In this document: positions 23,007-36,199 of the stretch, piece after piece
Numbering within the stretch: position 1 is the stretch's first letter
How the letters are laid out: every line of letters starts with the position of its first letter
DNA from: Heterodera schachtii
Lineage: Eukaryota > Nematoda > Chromadorea > Rhabditida > Heteroderidae
Length of the DNA stretch: 64,000 nucleotides
Direction of reading: 5' to 3'
Assembly: GCA_023374025.1 (NCBI GenBank)
Contig: SIJG01000020.1
Location: 1,037,121 to 1,101,120, forward strand
Translations under genes and position numbers: made by a program
The notes under the pieces: generated by a model
Told to the model about the DNA's origin: nothing
Databases searched by the model: none
What the model saw: only the letters and a program-made list of their open reading frames with translations

Positions 23007-26000
23007 TTAATTCAAAATTAAATAATATGACCAGTAGAAAATGTTCATGACAATAAATGCCAATGGAAAAAGCACCCGCGACTTTTGGTCAATTTTGTTT
23101 GCCATTTCGCGTCCCTTCAGCTGTGCCAACATTCGTTTGATCAGCAGAGCCTGTTTACTAACCTGAAAATAATTTTGTTGGAAATTCCAAATTTGGCATT
23201 TATTTGAGTGTTATGACTTGGTTTCTGATCACTCGCGCCGACTCTCGAAACGAATTCTTTCGCAGGACGGCACTGGGGGGAATTTGTTCTTCGCCGTATT
23301 GGAATGGGCATGGCAATGACCTAATAAGATTTATTAATTAATACCTTTCAAAAAACCCTCAGAATCTATGAATTTTGCCCTCCATTAATAGCAAGCGATT
23401 TTTTTTAGTAAATTTGTCTCAAAATTCCTTCAAAAAATTTTTTTCACTAATTTCACAATCTTTTACCCGCCCTTCCATTTAAATAGAAAAAACAAAAAAT
23501 AAAAAATGATTATTATTCCAAGATAATTTTCAACAAATTATAATTTAAAGTTGTGTTCGTTCACCTTGAAAATTGCCTCGTCCGTATTTCGTTCATGTCG
23601 AAGAAGTCGGCACTCAAATGGTTTCTGCTGATTTTGCGCTGCTTCTGCTCCTCCTTCATTATTGGCAAACTGATTTCCGATTCATCTCAACATAATTTTA
23701 ATTTTTTTCATTTATTTTTCGCTTTTTTCACCTTTTTCCCCATTTTCCGAATATTTTTCCTCCATTCTCCGCCCATTTTTGTAACTCCGCGAACTCAGCG
23801 AACAACGCACGGCACTCTTCGCCGCATTATTTTTATTAATGATATTTCTGTGCCGAAAACTTTCTCTCAGATTTTGTCTCCCATTTTCCAACACTCCGCA
23901 CACTTTTTTTCGCCAATGTCTGCTGATAATCAAAAAATTTATTTATTTAATATTTTAAATATAGTTTTAGTGATGACTCTAGGACAAATAAATATTTTTT
24001 GATTTTATTTTATATTAAAACATTTTCATAAATGCAAAAATTGAATTGGAATTACGGCACGAATGAAAAAACTTTCGGCGATTGATTCTCTCCCCGCCCC
24101 CTTAAAATTATGAAAATCGTATCACTTCGCTACCTGTGTAATTGTTCCGAGGTGAGGAACTGCTCGAGTTCGTGCCGTACCGCCACCGCTTCGTCTGTCG
24201 GGTCGTTGGAATTCGGCGTGGAAGCGGCGGCGCCGGAACTGAACAGCGAATTCAAAGTGTCCGGGTCGACCACAAGCGAAGGCGGCACATTCTGACGAGC
24301 CATTTGGAACAGATGCTCTTGATTCTTGGCAAAGTGCGCAATTGTGTACTCGACCATGACAGCTGAGAAAAGGCACAAATGAAAAAAGAAATAAGGAAAC
24401 GAATAAATAATAAATAGAACCACAGTTTTATTATGAATTTTGGTGTTTTAGAATAAATCACTTTTAATTTCAATTTTGTATATATTTATTAAAAGACAAA
24501 CCCATTGTTTGTTGAATTACTTTGGGAGCTTTCGAAAACAAACATTACCTATTTTGCTACTTTTATGTTTTCAGTAAATATTTTGGCCATTTTTTGAAAA
24601 TTTTCAATGAAAAATGTAATAAAACTAAAACATAAGAAAGGACAGTTTGGAAATTTCAAAAATTAAAGTTATTTATTAGCAAGATTTGTAAACTAAAAGA
24701 ATTATTCGTTTTTGATAATTGAGTCTTTTTGCTCTGTCTGATGCATCGATAGTTTTTAAAGAATTTGTTTTTTTACCGAACACAAATGCCATGCACATGT
24801 TCATCCACGAGTCAATGGCCTTCATATAGGACACTTCGGGCAGCGAAAGTTTCACAGCGTTTGCCTGGAAAATAAAAACTAAAAATATTCTTTAAAATCT
24901 AATTTAATTTTACTGAAATGTACAAAATATTCTTATAAAATGCACTTGGGTGGCAATTGTGAGAAGTGTTGTGATGGACAGAGAAACGCGTGCCGGTGCC
25001 GAATCGATGTCCAACCAAAAATTGAACCTAAAAAATAATGAATGGCACAAATGAAAATGTGGCAAACATTTGGTGACCATGAAATTATGACGATCAGTGC
25101 GGTCGGCACATACGTTTGGATTATATGGTGAAGCATGGCACGCTCAACTTAAACCACCAAATGGCATTTTAACAATCACTTTTATTGGGGTGCATCTCCA
25201 ATTCTCTTTTGATTCTGTCCTCAATAAACCATCTCATTTAAATTCTCGATATTTTTTGGGCCTACCCAACAATTAGCAATTAATTAAAAAATAATCGTTT
25301 AATTACCGTAAAACACTGCAGTCATACAACTCCAAATTCCTTTAAAATGATTTGTTTTCCACATTTTCTTATTGTTCCTTCCTTACCTTCAACATATGTT
25401 CCGTTACATTCCCCGGTTTCAATTCTGACCAAATTCATGTCTTGAGAAAATTTTGTACATAATTAATTTAAATTTAAATTGTCACTAATTACCGGGCATT
25501 TTAATGTCCATATTTCTGTCAATCGCTGGGTTAATCCGTGTGGACCATCGAAGGCGCAAATGCGATTCGGGATAAGCATCTGAAGGCGAAAAAAGAAAAG
25601 CGAATATTTTTAAATTAAAATATAAAAATTTGAGAAAATAAATTTTAAAATCGCACAGCTTAATATTCTCAGCTCACAAATTTGTGAATCAAGCGGATAT
25701 TTCCACAAGTCCATCATGCAAATTGCCACCAACGAAATTCGGCAATCGTACCAAACCCTGGCCCAAGGCTTTGTAAAACAAAATTTGAAAATTCGCCTGC
25801 TGACCTTCCATTTGGGTAAATCCAAATCATAAAATTGTCGTCCGTTATCTCCTGGAATGATGCTTGTTTGGCGTTTGCAAAATAAATGTCCGGATGCCAA
25901 AGTTTCTGTTGTTCAATATTCGGTGATTAGAAGTCAAAAAGATTATTGGCCTATGCTCACCTTGAAAACCTGCTTGTCCCGGATAAGCATTGGGCCCGTT

Positions 26001-26933
26001 CCGTTGTGCTTCAACCGTTCGTCTTTCCATTCCTGCAATTATTCTAAATAATCTTTTTCTGGAATTGGAAAGGGTTTAAAAAATTTGCAATTTTAATGTT
26101 TTGAATTTGGTTTAAAAATATTAATTCACTTTTTTGGATTAAGTTAAATCCTCAATGGCAATTAATTCCTTTTCCCTCGACTTCTCATTTTTACCCTCAA
26201 ATTACTCATTCCTACACCAAAAAAGTCTTGCCTCAATTGGTGTAAAAGACATTTTTGATCAGCATCAAAAGTATTTTCATGTTTTAGGAAAGACTTTCTT
26301 TGCACTCATTTTTGGGCATCTTTGACTTTGATGCCAATAACTCACTCATTTTGCGTTAAATAAAAAAAATACTTCAGCATCTGATAGAGCATTCATTATA
26401 CGAGCTATAGAAAAGAGTAAATTAAAGAAAAGATTTTTTGGGTCATTGTACCACAAAATTTCGTGTTAATGCCGACGAATCCGACCCCGTCAGAATTACA
26501 AATCATTTTTCAATAAATCATCAAATTTGTGAAACCCATTTGCACTACCTGGTACATGTACATGTCCAAGTGGTAGTCCATGGTCTGAGCACTGAAACTT
26601 GAAATGCCCTCAATAAACATCGACATTGAAACATTCGTTGCAAATCCTAAATTTCATTCAAATAAGTAGGGTATTTTAAATTTAAACTTTAAAAAAAGGC
26701 TTTCTTTACCTTTCCCTTGCGTTGGCGTGGCATATTTATTGTACCTTTTCTCATCGTCTAACAATGCAACGAATTCTAAAATATTTAATTGGTCAATTTA
26801 TTTATATTTTTAATTTAATTCAAATGAATTTACCGCTTGTCAGTGGCACCATTTTTTCATTTGCCAAAACAATTTTATGAAACAAAAGGCTGAAGAACGG
26901 AAATAATCGAAAGAAGGTGACGAAATAGGACAT
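23007..26933 (-). CDS. Cys-loop ligand-gated chloride channel subunit
   Basis: Complete gene on the minus strand. Exon 1 (26834-26933) carries ATG and a signal peptide; then 26710-26775, 26549-26646, 25961-26032, 25805-25905, about 25660-25757, about 25495-25571, 25385-25436, 25310-25350, 25075-25163, about 24935-25027, 24778-24866, about 24130-24362, and small exons to 23007. Motifs in order: MDYHLDMYMYQ, LWHPDIYFANAK, the Cys-loop C-x13-C in VAICMMDLWKYPLDSQIC, TM1 HHIIQTYVPTALIVIISW, the -2' PAR motif preceding TM2 (SAPARVSLSITTLLT), TM3 SLPEVSYMKAIDSW, and TM4 IDQKSRVLFPLAFIV-MNIFYW. The PAR motif predicts anion selectivity. It most resembles inv. chloride channels of the GluCl/ACC/pHCl/HisCl group; the ligand cannot be read from sequence. 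Confidence 0.92.
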
Positions 26934-29900
26934 TTTAAGAGGATATTGTTGTTGAAATCATAAAACAATTAACAACTAAATTTAAATAAAATAATTAATA
27001 TGAAAATTTAATAAAAAGCAAAATTTAAAAAATAATTTAAAAATAGCAAAAATAAATTCAGTTTTGATCTTTTGAATTGGTAAATCACACCTCAACCTTT
27101 GGCTAATTCCGGCCCTTAAGGCCAAATGGATCTGATCATCCGTGGGATTTGCAAAGAAAGACAATCGATCAGAGGGAAATGGGGGGGGGGGGGGAATTTA
27201 GGAAATTCATTTGAGAAAAAGCAGATTAAAGCAAACATTTGTGATATAAAAAGCAATTTAATTTTATTGGTCTCCGTTCCATCGGATAATCTCCAATCTA
27301 AGCGGGACAAAATTGGGTGACAAATGTTGTGTTTTTGTGCACATATTTTGGCCAATTTCTGAATAAACAAACATTGGCCCAAAAGATCCGATTAATTTTT
27401 TTTGCACTGAGTAAACTGGCTAATTTCGGCCTTTTTGAAAATGGAAAGAAGCTTCAATATGATTAAAGTAATTAATTAATTAATGAGTGAATGATTCGAC
27501 AGATGGACAAACAAACGAAAATTTGGGAGGGACCAAATTCATTTAAGCAGAAATGTGCACAACATCTGTGACATTTGGGCACCAATAGTTTTTGCATTGT
27601 GAAATGCAGATGCTTTATGTGCTAAAAATGGATTTTTGTTGGATTTTGAAAAGTATTTAAAAAAGAAAAGGAAAAAAGAGACAATTTACCATTTTTACAG
27701 TTGTGTGAATCTGTGAATTTAGAAAACATATAAGGCAAAACCGTAACCGTTTTAAGATTTATTTCACTAAGATACCAAAAGTGATGTTAGAAGATGATTT
27801 TTCAGCATTTCCATAAATTATTTTTTGAAATTTGACGATGACAAAAAAAACTTTTTTGTTTAATTCTTAATTCCCATAAGTAATTTCACAACGCAATCGT
27901 TTGATAGAGATGGTTAATTTGTGTTTGTGTTTGTACAATGTGTGCCAATGGTGGCATGACAAAATGCCACGGAATTCTCACCATAATTGGGGGGGGGGGG
28001 GGGGAGGAGCGCCTTTCCCGGAGGCATTGGATGAGCAAACAAAGTCCGGCGATATTATTACGACCAAAATAAATTTTCTCGACATTATTATTTTGTTTAT
28101 GATTATTATTTGTGTGATGCCTCGGGCAGCGCACTGAGCTGCTTCTCATTTTTCATTAGTTTGCCCGTCAATCCGTCACCGATGGATGACGACGATTTTC
28201 TTTTTTCATTGCTTTGGCCAATGCTTTAGGGGGGGGGGCATTTTGTGCCATTTTGTCCCACGAATATTGCCTTAACAGTATTAAATTTTGAGAAAATTTT
28301 GTGACATAATGAAATTAAATTATTTTGTATAATTCAATCCGCGGAAAAGCGGTGAAAGGACAAAGAAAAGCTGAGACAATTATTAATTATTGGAATTGGA
28401 AAATGAAATGAACGCGGCGGGTGAGAAAAATAATAATTGGAAAAAGAACAATTTACGGGAAAATTAAGAAATGAAACAAAATCAGAAATCACATTCCATT
28501 TAAAAGAAAAACTTTAAAAAAGATGAATTATTACATATCCGTTGGAAAATGTTAAGCTTCGCAACAAACAGAGCTATAATTATGCACAATTCTAAGAAAG
28601 ATGACAATTAATTCTTTTGACAATGAGTGTAATTTCGAAATTTCAATTAAATTATCGACGTTTTTTGACAGATTTTAGAATGAAGACATTTTATAAATGA
28701 ATAAAAAAAGATGAAAACAAAAAAAAACGAATGAAACTCATTTTGGTAATTAATTCATTGGCAATGGAGGCAAACTCCCCCCGCCCCCCCCCCCCCCTCA
28801 TTTCCCCATTTAAACTTCGGCCAATTTTGTGCCTGAGAATGCACCTCTAAATGTGCTTTCGTAATTTAAACTTTTTGGAATTTGGTCCCATTCCCTCTTC
28901 CCCCCCCCCCCCCCCTCTTACTCATTTTGCCGTTTCCGGGGCTTTTCTCCATTTTTGGCTTTTTGTGTGGGTCACATTCTTTTGTTCCCGCCGGTTTTCA
29001 ATGATTTTTCTCTTTTTTATTATCGAAATTATCCAAAAAAAAAAACAATTTATATTTAAATTTATTTATCAATTTTTCTCCCACTGAATTTTCAGGCTGC
29101 AGGGTGGCCGGACACGTCTTATTAAAAATGCATTTTACAATTACAAATAATGAATAATTAAAAATGGAATTGACAGCCATTTTCTCGCTTTTGGTCCTTT
29201 TTCAAAGGCCCAAAAAACGGAAAATTATTCAAAATTTAAATTATTAAATGGGAAATTAGGAAAATTGATAGAGAAGAAATTCAAATGCAAATTCTCCCAA
29301 CCCATTAATGAAGAATGAGTTTAAAACCTCAAAATAAATATGTGTCATTTGCATAAATTACCTTTTTGTGGAAACAGTTGGCCATGGGAATGAAAAAGGC
29401 AACGAATATTTTGGACATGGAAATTTCTGATTAATTAAACGAGGAAATGAAGAGAATTCTTCTTATAAAAATGAATAAATCAAAATAACAAAAAATAAAA
29501 GAACTAAACTCTAAAAATAGTTGAACATTGGAAAATTCTTTCATTTTTAAATGCCCTAATTAGGTAATTTGTCCTTTTTTGATGAGAGTATTTTTTTAAT
29601 CTTTTTTGGGGTAATAACAAAAGATTTCGAGCGGCGAAAAAAGAATTATGAAACAAAAAAAAATCGTAATTTGTACTTATGGCACACATGAACGATGGAC
29701 TGAATTGGGTTGGGTCACGTCGAGAGTCTCGACACTTGAAAAACAATTGAGGAAGGAAAAGACAGACTTGGAAATGACAAAGAGAGGGAAAATTTAATAT
29801 ATTTTGCAAATTAAAAATGATGATACTCAAAGAATTTAAAAGATAGAAATAATGTAAAATAATGAACCGTCAAAAAGGGAGCATCGCTTTAGAAAAACAA

Positions 29901-30742
29901 AACAAAAACAAATAAATAATTATTAGCAAGCGAAGAAGCACAGAAAAAACAAAACCATTCAAACGAATTATTGAGAGATTGCTATTGCGAAGTTCGTTAT
30001 CTTAAAAAAGCGCAGACCTTTTACTTCCAGGAGCCTATAAAATTGTGATAAAACATTTTAGAAAAGGAGCAATATAAATTTTTTATTTCAGAATGCCCCT
30101 ATAAGGTTCGAAATTCACTCCTTATAAATCAGAAATTCGCATTCTCTGTTAAAATTTAACTTTATTGGGTATTTGGCTAAGGTTTTAACTTTATATTTAC
30201 TGGAAACCAAGGAAGGCAAATTCATGGTCTTTTCTCATAATGTGGATGCGTGTGTTGAAAGTTAATGCTGGATTCAAAATACTTAAAAAAAAGCAAATGC
30301 GAAAAGTAGAGCACATTTACAATAATTTCTCATGTTTTTGACCAAATTCCGATTTTAAAATTCGGGATTTAGGATTAAAGGTGAGCAAGCTTGTTATGAC
30401 ATTAGCGTGTATCCTTTTCCCATGCGGTAAAATGAACGAATTTGTAAAGCAATAAGACAATTTAAATAAAAACAATTGAAGGGGGTCGGTCCTGGTCAGT
30501 CACTTGATGCTTTCTTTGTTAGTTCAATAATAATTTGATTATTTTGTTTCCTTATCATTTTGTTTACAAAAGCGGAATTCATTGCTTAGTTACGGTTAAA
30601 CATATTGAATGATTACAAATATAAAACAAATGCACAAAGCAAAATTACACTTTGCCAAATAATTCTTCATAAGCGAAATGCCGTGGTGTGTTTGAATTTG
30701 GCATTCACTCATTGGCATTGTCCCCTAATTGCGCGCATTGGC
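26934..30742. other. Large intergenic region with homopolymer G/C tracts
   Basis: 3.8 kb without a supportable gene. It contains poly-G or poly-C tracts at about 27181-27194, 27990-28004, 28230-28238, 28778-28797 and 28902-28916, each near a bordering AT-rich stretch. These tracts create spurious Gly- or Pro-rich frames on both strands. Confidence 0.5.
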
Positions 30743-31607
30743 TTAGGGCGGTGCCGTCGGGCACTGTTCGCAGTTGCATTCCGCTGCCGGCCATTCCGGC
30801 ATGTCCGCCTTCCCCTGCGCGTTCAGTTCTATTCCCAGTGGCGGTGGCTCGTGCCGCGGATGTGCGCCGGCCCCGCTCGCCTCCGTCTCCGCTTTTCCGT
30901 TGGCGCCTCTACCGCCGCCGCCGCCGCCGGCACTTTCAAATTTGGCGTGTGCATTCGCTTCAATCGCTGCGCAACACTTTTGCACGTCCGACTGATTGCT
31001 CTGACAGCAGCGCAAATTCGTGTCGTGCATGTGATTGATCAGTTTGGCTTTGTAGTCATCAGCTGAGATAAATGAATAAATGTGATACTATCCATCTGAA
31101 AATTTCCCGAGACTCGAAAAAATGGATGTCCAAACGGTGAAATGGCGTCTCAAGACTGATACTCTCGGCCAATTGCGACTGGTACGATCCAAAGCTTTGG
31201 ACTATTAAAAATGCCATTTTTTCCCCAAAAGCGAGTTTTAATCAATGCCATTTTTGGTCCCAATTCTCAATTCATTTATCAACCGCCAATTCGTGAAATC
31301 TTTGAGTTGATTGAAAATGCATCATTCTAAACGTACTCGAATTTTCTGGCAACTTAGGAAAGTGTGGGAACATTTGGCCGTCGGTGCCGCGAACCATTGG
31401 GCAAAAGTGGTCGAAGCCTTCACGCGCGTGCCAAGTGCCGTTTCCGGTACCATTTGGGGGTGGTCCTCCGCCATTTGAAGTGTGAAAAATGCCACCATTT
31501 GTGGCATTGTTGGTGCTTGATTTATCCAATTCGGCCCCATTTTGTGTCAATGTGCCGTGGAAAAGCAAATTGAGGAAAAGCAGTGGAAAAAGTATCAATT
31601 TGGTCAT
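30743..31607 (-). CDS. Small secreted protein with Cys-rich C-terminus
   Basis: Exon 1 starts at 31607 with a clear signal peptide (MTKLILFPLLFLNLLFHGTL) and continues with an Asn/Gly/Pro-rich, N-glycosylation-rich segment to about 31336. A short exon (about 31083-31166) reads AISPFGHPFFRVSGNFQMD, and the last exon (30743-31061) reads DDYKAKLINHMHDTNLRCC, with paired cysteines (CC, CC), a poly-Gly/Ala stretch and a C-x-C-x2-C end before the stop. The GC content of the last exon is high for this window. The splice into the middle exon is inferred from phase. No family was recognised; it appears to be an extracellular or cuticle-associated protein. Confidence 0.55.
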
Positions 31608-32238
31608 TTTATTAAATTGTGCACAATTTTAAATGTTTCTGTGATTACATAAGTGAAGAATATGTAATGCTCTAATAATGCTCAAATGCACTTTTTAATG
31701 AAAATTCTCTTTTTTATGTGTTTGAACATTTTTAATCCCTTTTTAATTGGGCATTATTGGCAGAAGCGAAATTATGCGAGATTAATATTTTGGTAAACAG
31801 ATAATCTCGAGGATTATCGATAATATTTTGTATTGTCAAGCGAAGAAAAAAAATATATTCTATAAAATTCAACATAAAAAAAATTAAAAAAGGTTGCTGC
31901 AGAATCTTCAAATTTTAATTTTAATTTTTTTTTTTAAATAAGAATAGCGATATTTTCACCAAATGCATGTTTTTCATGCTTTTTCATTAATAAAACCGCC
32001 AAAAATTAATGTATTTTTAATGAAAATTTTTGCCTTTTTCCAATGATAATCACATGTTTTTTTTTGGCATTTTTTTGGCAATATCATATGAATGAATTGT
32101 GGAACGTGTGCTGTAATATTAATAATCAATAAGATTGTAATTTTATAAAAAAATTTTATTCTTTATTTGCCATTTATAAAATTAATTTTATAAAAAGTAA
32201 TAAAAAATATAATGTAAAATTATTTTTACATTTTTTAG
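31608..32238. other. Divergent promoter region
   Basis: Lies between the start codons of two divergently transcribed secreted genes. AT-rich. The plus-strand gene's ATG at 32239 follows directly on a TTTTTTAG, a good candidate spliced-leader acceptor. Confidence 0.45.
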
Positions 32239-35200
32239 ATGAACATTTTTTCACGCTTCAGCTTAATAATTTTCTTTTTCCTTTATGTTATTTTTGTTTT
32301 CATTGAAGTGAATGAATGCACTCCCGGCTTTTTGGATGAGATTTTAGCAAAATTTAGCCCAAGTAAAAAAAATTGGAAAAAAAAATTTATGCATAAAAAT
32401 TTGGTCGAACAATGCAAAGGACAATCAGTCGAAACAATGACACACATTTTCAATTACAAATCGCTGAAGAACAGACGCGAAAATAATGTTCATGAAAAAG
32501 TTGATGGATTTATGGCCGGAGCTAACGCAAAAGTATGGCAAATTTGGAGAATTGAATTAATTTAATCATTTAAGTATAAATTAATGCTTTTTAATAGATT
32601 TTCATCGGTTACATTGGGGACCGTGAGAAATGCGTTGCAATTAAACTGATCAAAAATGATGAGAAAAAGAATATATTTGAAAATTCATATTTAGTGATGA
32701 ATAAAATACAGAAAAAATTGCCGTCGCGGGAAAGGCAACACATAATTGAGCTAATTGATTAGTAAGTGGCAAATTAGAGGCAGAAAAAGCAATAAAATAT
32801 TGAAATTAAAATGGAATTTAATGCATTAAAATTAATTATTTCATAGGAATGAATAATTTCTGTTAAAGTGCATTAAAATTCATCAATATTCTTCCTATTT
32901 ATACGTCCGACTTAAATTGAAAGAAAAATAGGGCAAATTTTTTATTTTAATTATTAAAATTGAAATTTTTACCGTCAAAAATTTGTTTAAAAACTTTTAC
33001 ACTTTCTTTGAGCGGAATAGCAATTGTCAAAGTGTCAAAGGGTGGTCATTTTGGAGATGAAGACACAACAAAATTCTTCGGATGTTTCTCAGATGACGGG
33101 GAACAAAATGATGAAGAGGAAATGGAATTTGAATTTGGCGCACTGATAACGGAACTTGGCACGGAAACATTCGGCGAAAAGATTTACAAGGACAGAACGG
33201 ACTTTGAAAGTAATCAGCGGAGCCTGGATAATGTGATAAGGCAAATGGTTTTGCCGTTGAAGGAGCTGCACAAAGGCACGTAAAAACATTCAAAAAGACA
33301 TTTCATTAAACAATTAAATTGGTGAAAAACAATAAATTTTAAATGAAAAATAGGGAATTTTTAATGCGTCCAAAATGTATTTATTTCATAGAAAATTTGG
33401 TTTTTGTTATTTAAAGAGGCAGCTTTTCTGAAAGATTTGTTGTAGTGCCTTAGATTTGGCTTTGCTGTTGACCGACCTTAAAGCTCAATTAATTAAGAGT
33501 CATTTTCTAAATTTATTTTTTTTTTCAATTAGCATTGGCAAATTTAAACATTCTTCTCAAATCCCAATTTGCTTCTCCAGTTGCCATGCATCTTGACTAT
33601 AAGCCGGACAATTTGGTTTATGTTGAATTGGAAAATGGAGGCAAAATTCTCAAAGTGATTGACTTCGATGGCACTTATTTGCTGCCCGATGCAAAAGACC
33701 GTAAGGGAAAGTTGGCAATTGTCAGCGATCGTTTGAAAATTTTGACCGGCACCGAAAGGTATAATTCGCCCGAATTTTACGCGGATTTATTCGCCAAAAA
33801 GGTCAAAAGTTGTATTTCAATTATCTATCCATTTAAGAAATTGCAATAATTTAGCTTTCAACAAAAACGGACATTTGGGCAGTTGGGATAATGCTTTACG
33901 AAATATTATTTTTGCAGAAAAAATATACGATTTACGAAGAAATGGGAAGTGACACGCAGGTCAGTTTTATACATATGTATAAAATAAAAACAATGGGCTT
34001 TGATTAAATTATATAATAAAAAGAGACCGACTTTTGAGGCATATGCCTTTTTTTCTGCGCATTAGGTCCGATAGATTAAGCATAAAAACCCATTTTCCAC
34101 TTGGTTTGAAGCTTCTACGTTGACTTTTCTTATGCCTTCTTATGCCTTTTTCGGGATTTCGTGCCTTTTCATGCCTTTTTTCAATTTTTTGGTGCCTATT
34201 ATAGTGCCTTTAATGCGATTTTTGGTGACTTTTTAGTCGGTCTCTAATAATAATACGTAATTTAATTTTTTCGGAAATGAATTTCATCAAAAAACGATGA
34301 TTTTTAAGGTAAATGTGAAAAAAACAGTTTCAAATGGGAATAATCTGCAGCAATAAATATTCAGATTAGTGATGGTCGGGAACCGAAACGGGATCCGGGA
34401 ATTTATCCAAGAAGAAAATTTGCAAAATAAAAATAAAATTAATAAGGATAAGAAAATCTAAAATTTTAAATTCACTCAATATTCATCACATTTAATCACA
34501 CTCGAATATGTTTTTGTAAGTTACATATAATTCCCATTCTTTTATCATAATGTTTTTTCTCGTATGGGCCCTTTGTCCGTCATTACGTATCAAAATCGTC
34601 TGTAGAACACAAAAGGTAACTCGCTTGGTGGGACTCGAAACAGAGAGTGTGACCTAAAACCCGCGCTCCCGGGATTGGTATAGGAATTCAAAATTACGGT
34701 TTAGAAATAGCCAATTTTTAGGTGAAACATTCCAAAAGTCGAAAGAGTAATTATTGTATTTGCAGAGCTTTAAAAATTTGTTGTATCATCTCAATGAAAT
34801 TCATCGTGGTTTTACAGTGTCAAAAGACCTCATTAAATACAATCACCATCCAATCACTTATTCCGCTGAATGGCTCTCAAAATTTAATGTGAAAATTCTA
34901 TTTTGGATGTTCCAAGCATGGACAGATTTTCCAAGGGTGGGCATACTGATTACGGTAATTATCTAATTATATTTAAATGAAAAAATAAAGAATTATTGAG
35001 TTTTGACTAGAGACCGGAGGGACCGGAACTCGCGCGGACTTTTACGGGCTTCCCGGTCCCGCTCCCGTAAATTATTCATTTAAATTTGTTATTCTTGTGG
35101 CATTATTCGTCCTAACGACAAGAATTATTTTTCTCGGAGTCACCTGGATGGCATCACCATATACCCAAAAACTTACGAATGTTTCCTATCTCAAATAATT

Positions 35201-35533
35201 AGCTTTTTACGCTTGAAGAATTTGCTGAGTGTTGTGCCAACGAAGCGAATGAGTGCCAAAGGAATTATGGACTTTTTGGACGGCAACTGTTGTCCGGTGG
35301 AAGTATACGAAGAAAAGTTAGAAATTGAGAACATTTTTAACGATTTGTCAGTGAAAGAATTGAACAAAAACATTGATCAGAGAGTAGAAAAGGACACAAC
35401 GGAATTTGAGGAAAAGCAGAAACTGTTGGCGATGAAAAGAATGATGAAAAAAGCGCGAGTAAAGCGATTGGAAATTGCCAATGTGTTGAAACTGATCAGA
35501 ACGCATTGCGACCCAGAGACAACGGGGGACTGA
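32239..35533 (+). CDS. Secreted protein-kinase homologue with DFD in place of DFG, 532 aa
   Basis: Exons 32239-32532, 32598-32761, 33013-33275, 33533-33801, 33855-33959, 34766-34954 and 35219-35533 join in phase and total 533 codons. Residues about 1-27 form a signal peptide. A kinase fold follows: a glycine-rich loop GFMAGANAK, the VAIK lysine (KCVAIKLIK), catalytic loop HLDYKPDN (HxDxKxxN), IDFDG where DFG is expected, SPE for APE, and DIWAVGIMLYE (subdomain IX), then PTKRMSAKGIM near the end of the C-lobe. The C-terminal 60 residues are Lys/Glu-rich. All catalytic side chains (Lys, Asp, Asn, metal-binding Asp) are present, so it may be active; DFD is the main oddity. The third intron (33276-33532) must begin with GC, not GT, to keep frame. 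A signal peptide on a kinase fold suggests action outside the cell, possibly in a host. Confidence 0.8.
34022..34245. mobile_element. Miniature TIR element (AGAGACCGACT)
   Basis: 224 bp in an intron of the kinase gene with perfect 11-bp inverted ends AGAGACCGACT / AGTCGGTCTCT. The interior has many ATGCCTTTT copies. The terminal AGAGACCG is shared with the larger elements at 11138 and 41492, so the same transposase may recognise all three. The target-site duplication is unclear in the AT-rich flanks. Confidence 0.65.
35009..35080. repeat. AGAGACCGG element end in an intron
   Basis: A truncated left end of the AGAGACCGG family (AGAGACCGGAGGGACCGG, then CGGTCCCGCTCCCGTAAA) in the last intron of the kinase gene. 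A related copy with the same flanking exon lies at 53408-53475. Confidence 0.55.
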
Positions 35534-35820
35534 CTGACTGATCAGCACAGAAGCGATAGCTAAGCATAACAAATATAACTTATCATCCCATCTGAACTCC
35601 GTAATCATCATTAGAAGGATAGCATTTTTAGGACCTAAAAATGAGATCTAGTGTAAAAGCCATCCATGTCAACAAAATTTTATTAAAACTTTCAAATAAA
35701 AGAAAATATTTTTAGATTTTAAGTTTTGTACCAAAATATCGGTATTAATGGTAAGATTCATAAATTTTGGTTTAGGAACCACAATTTTTTTTTAATTTTA
35801 AAATAAATGAAGCCAACCTA

Positions 35821-36199
35821 ATGGTTTTCGGGGTCGCAGATCACTAATCCGGCATCAGTTTCTACCAAGTTCGAATCCCTGACCCGAACTCGAACAAAAG
35901 GTCGAAACTTCACTTTTGAACAAAATGCACATTTATTGCCCAAAATCGATTTAAAATGAACAAGAATGAACGCTAGCATCGACTGCTCAACACAAAAAAC
36001 GTTCAAAAATGCAGAGTAATGGACAAAACCCTGCAGATTTTGAATTGAAGAGGCATGCAACGGCCAACGAACGGCCACTTCGTGCATTTTAAATCGATTT
36101 TGGGCAATAAATGTGCATTTTGTTCAAAAGTGAAGTTTCGACCTTTTGTTCGAGTTCGGACTGCTATCGGATTCGTGATCAGCGACCCCCGAAAATGAT
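35821..36199. repeat. Foldback element (GACCCGAACTCGAAC family)
   Basis: Two inverted arms of about 130-140 bp around a centre of about 100 bp. The outer ends read TTTTCGGGGTCGC on the left and GCGACCCCCGAAAA on the right, and the inner arms include CCCGAACTCGAACAAAAG and its complement. No coding capacity. Related foldbacks occur at 44451, 54023 and 58506. Confidence 0.8.

Noticed and set aside
30605..31066. Arg/Cys-rich plus-strand frame of 153 residues
   Set aside because: It is the antisense of the GC-rich last exon of the secreted gene at 30743-31607 and has no start or splice context.
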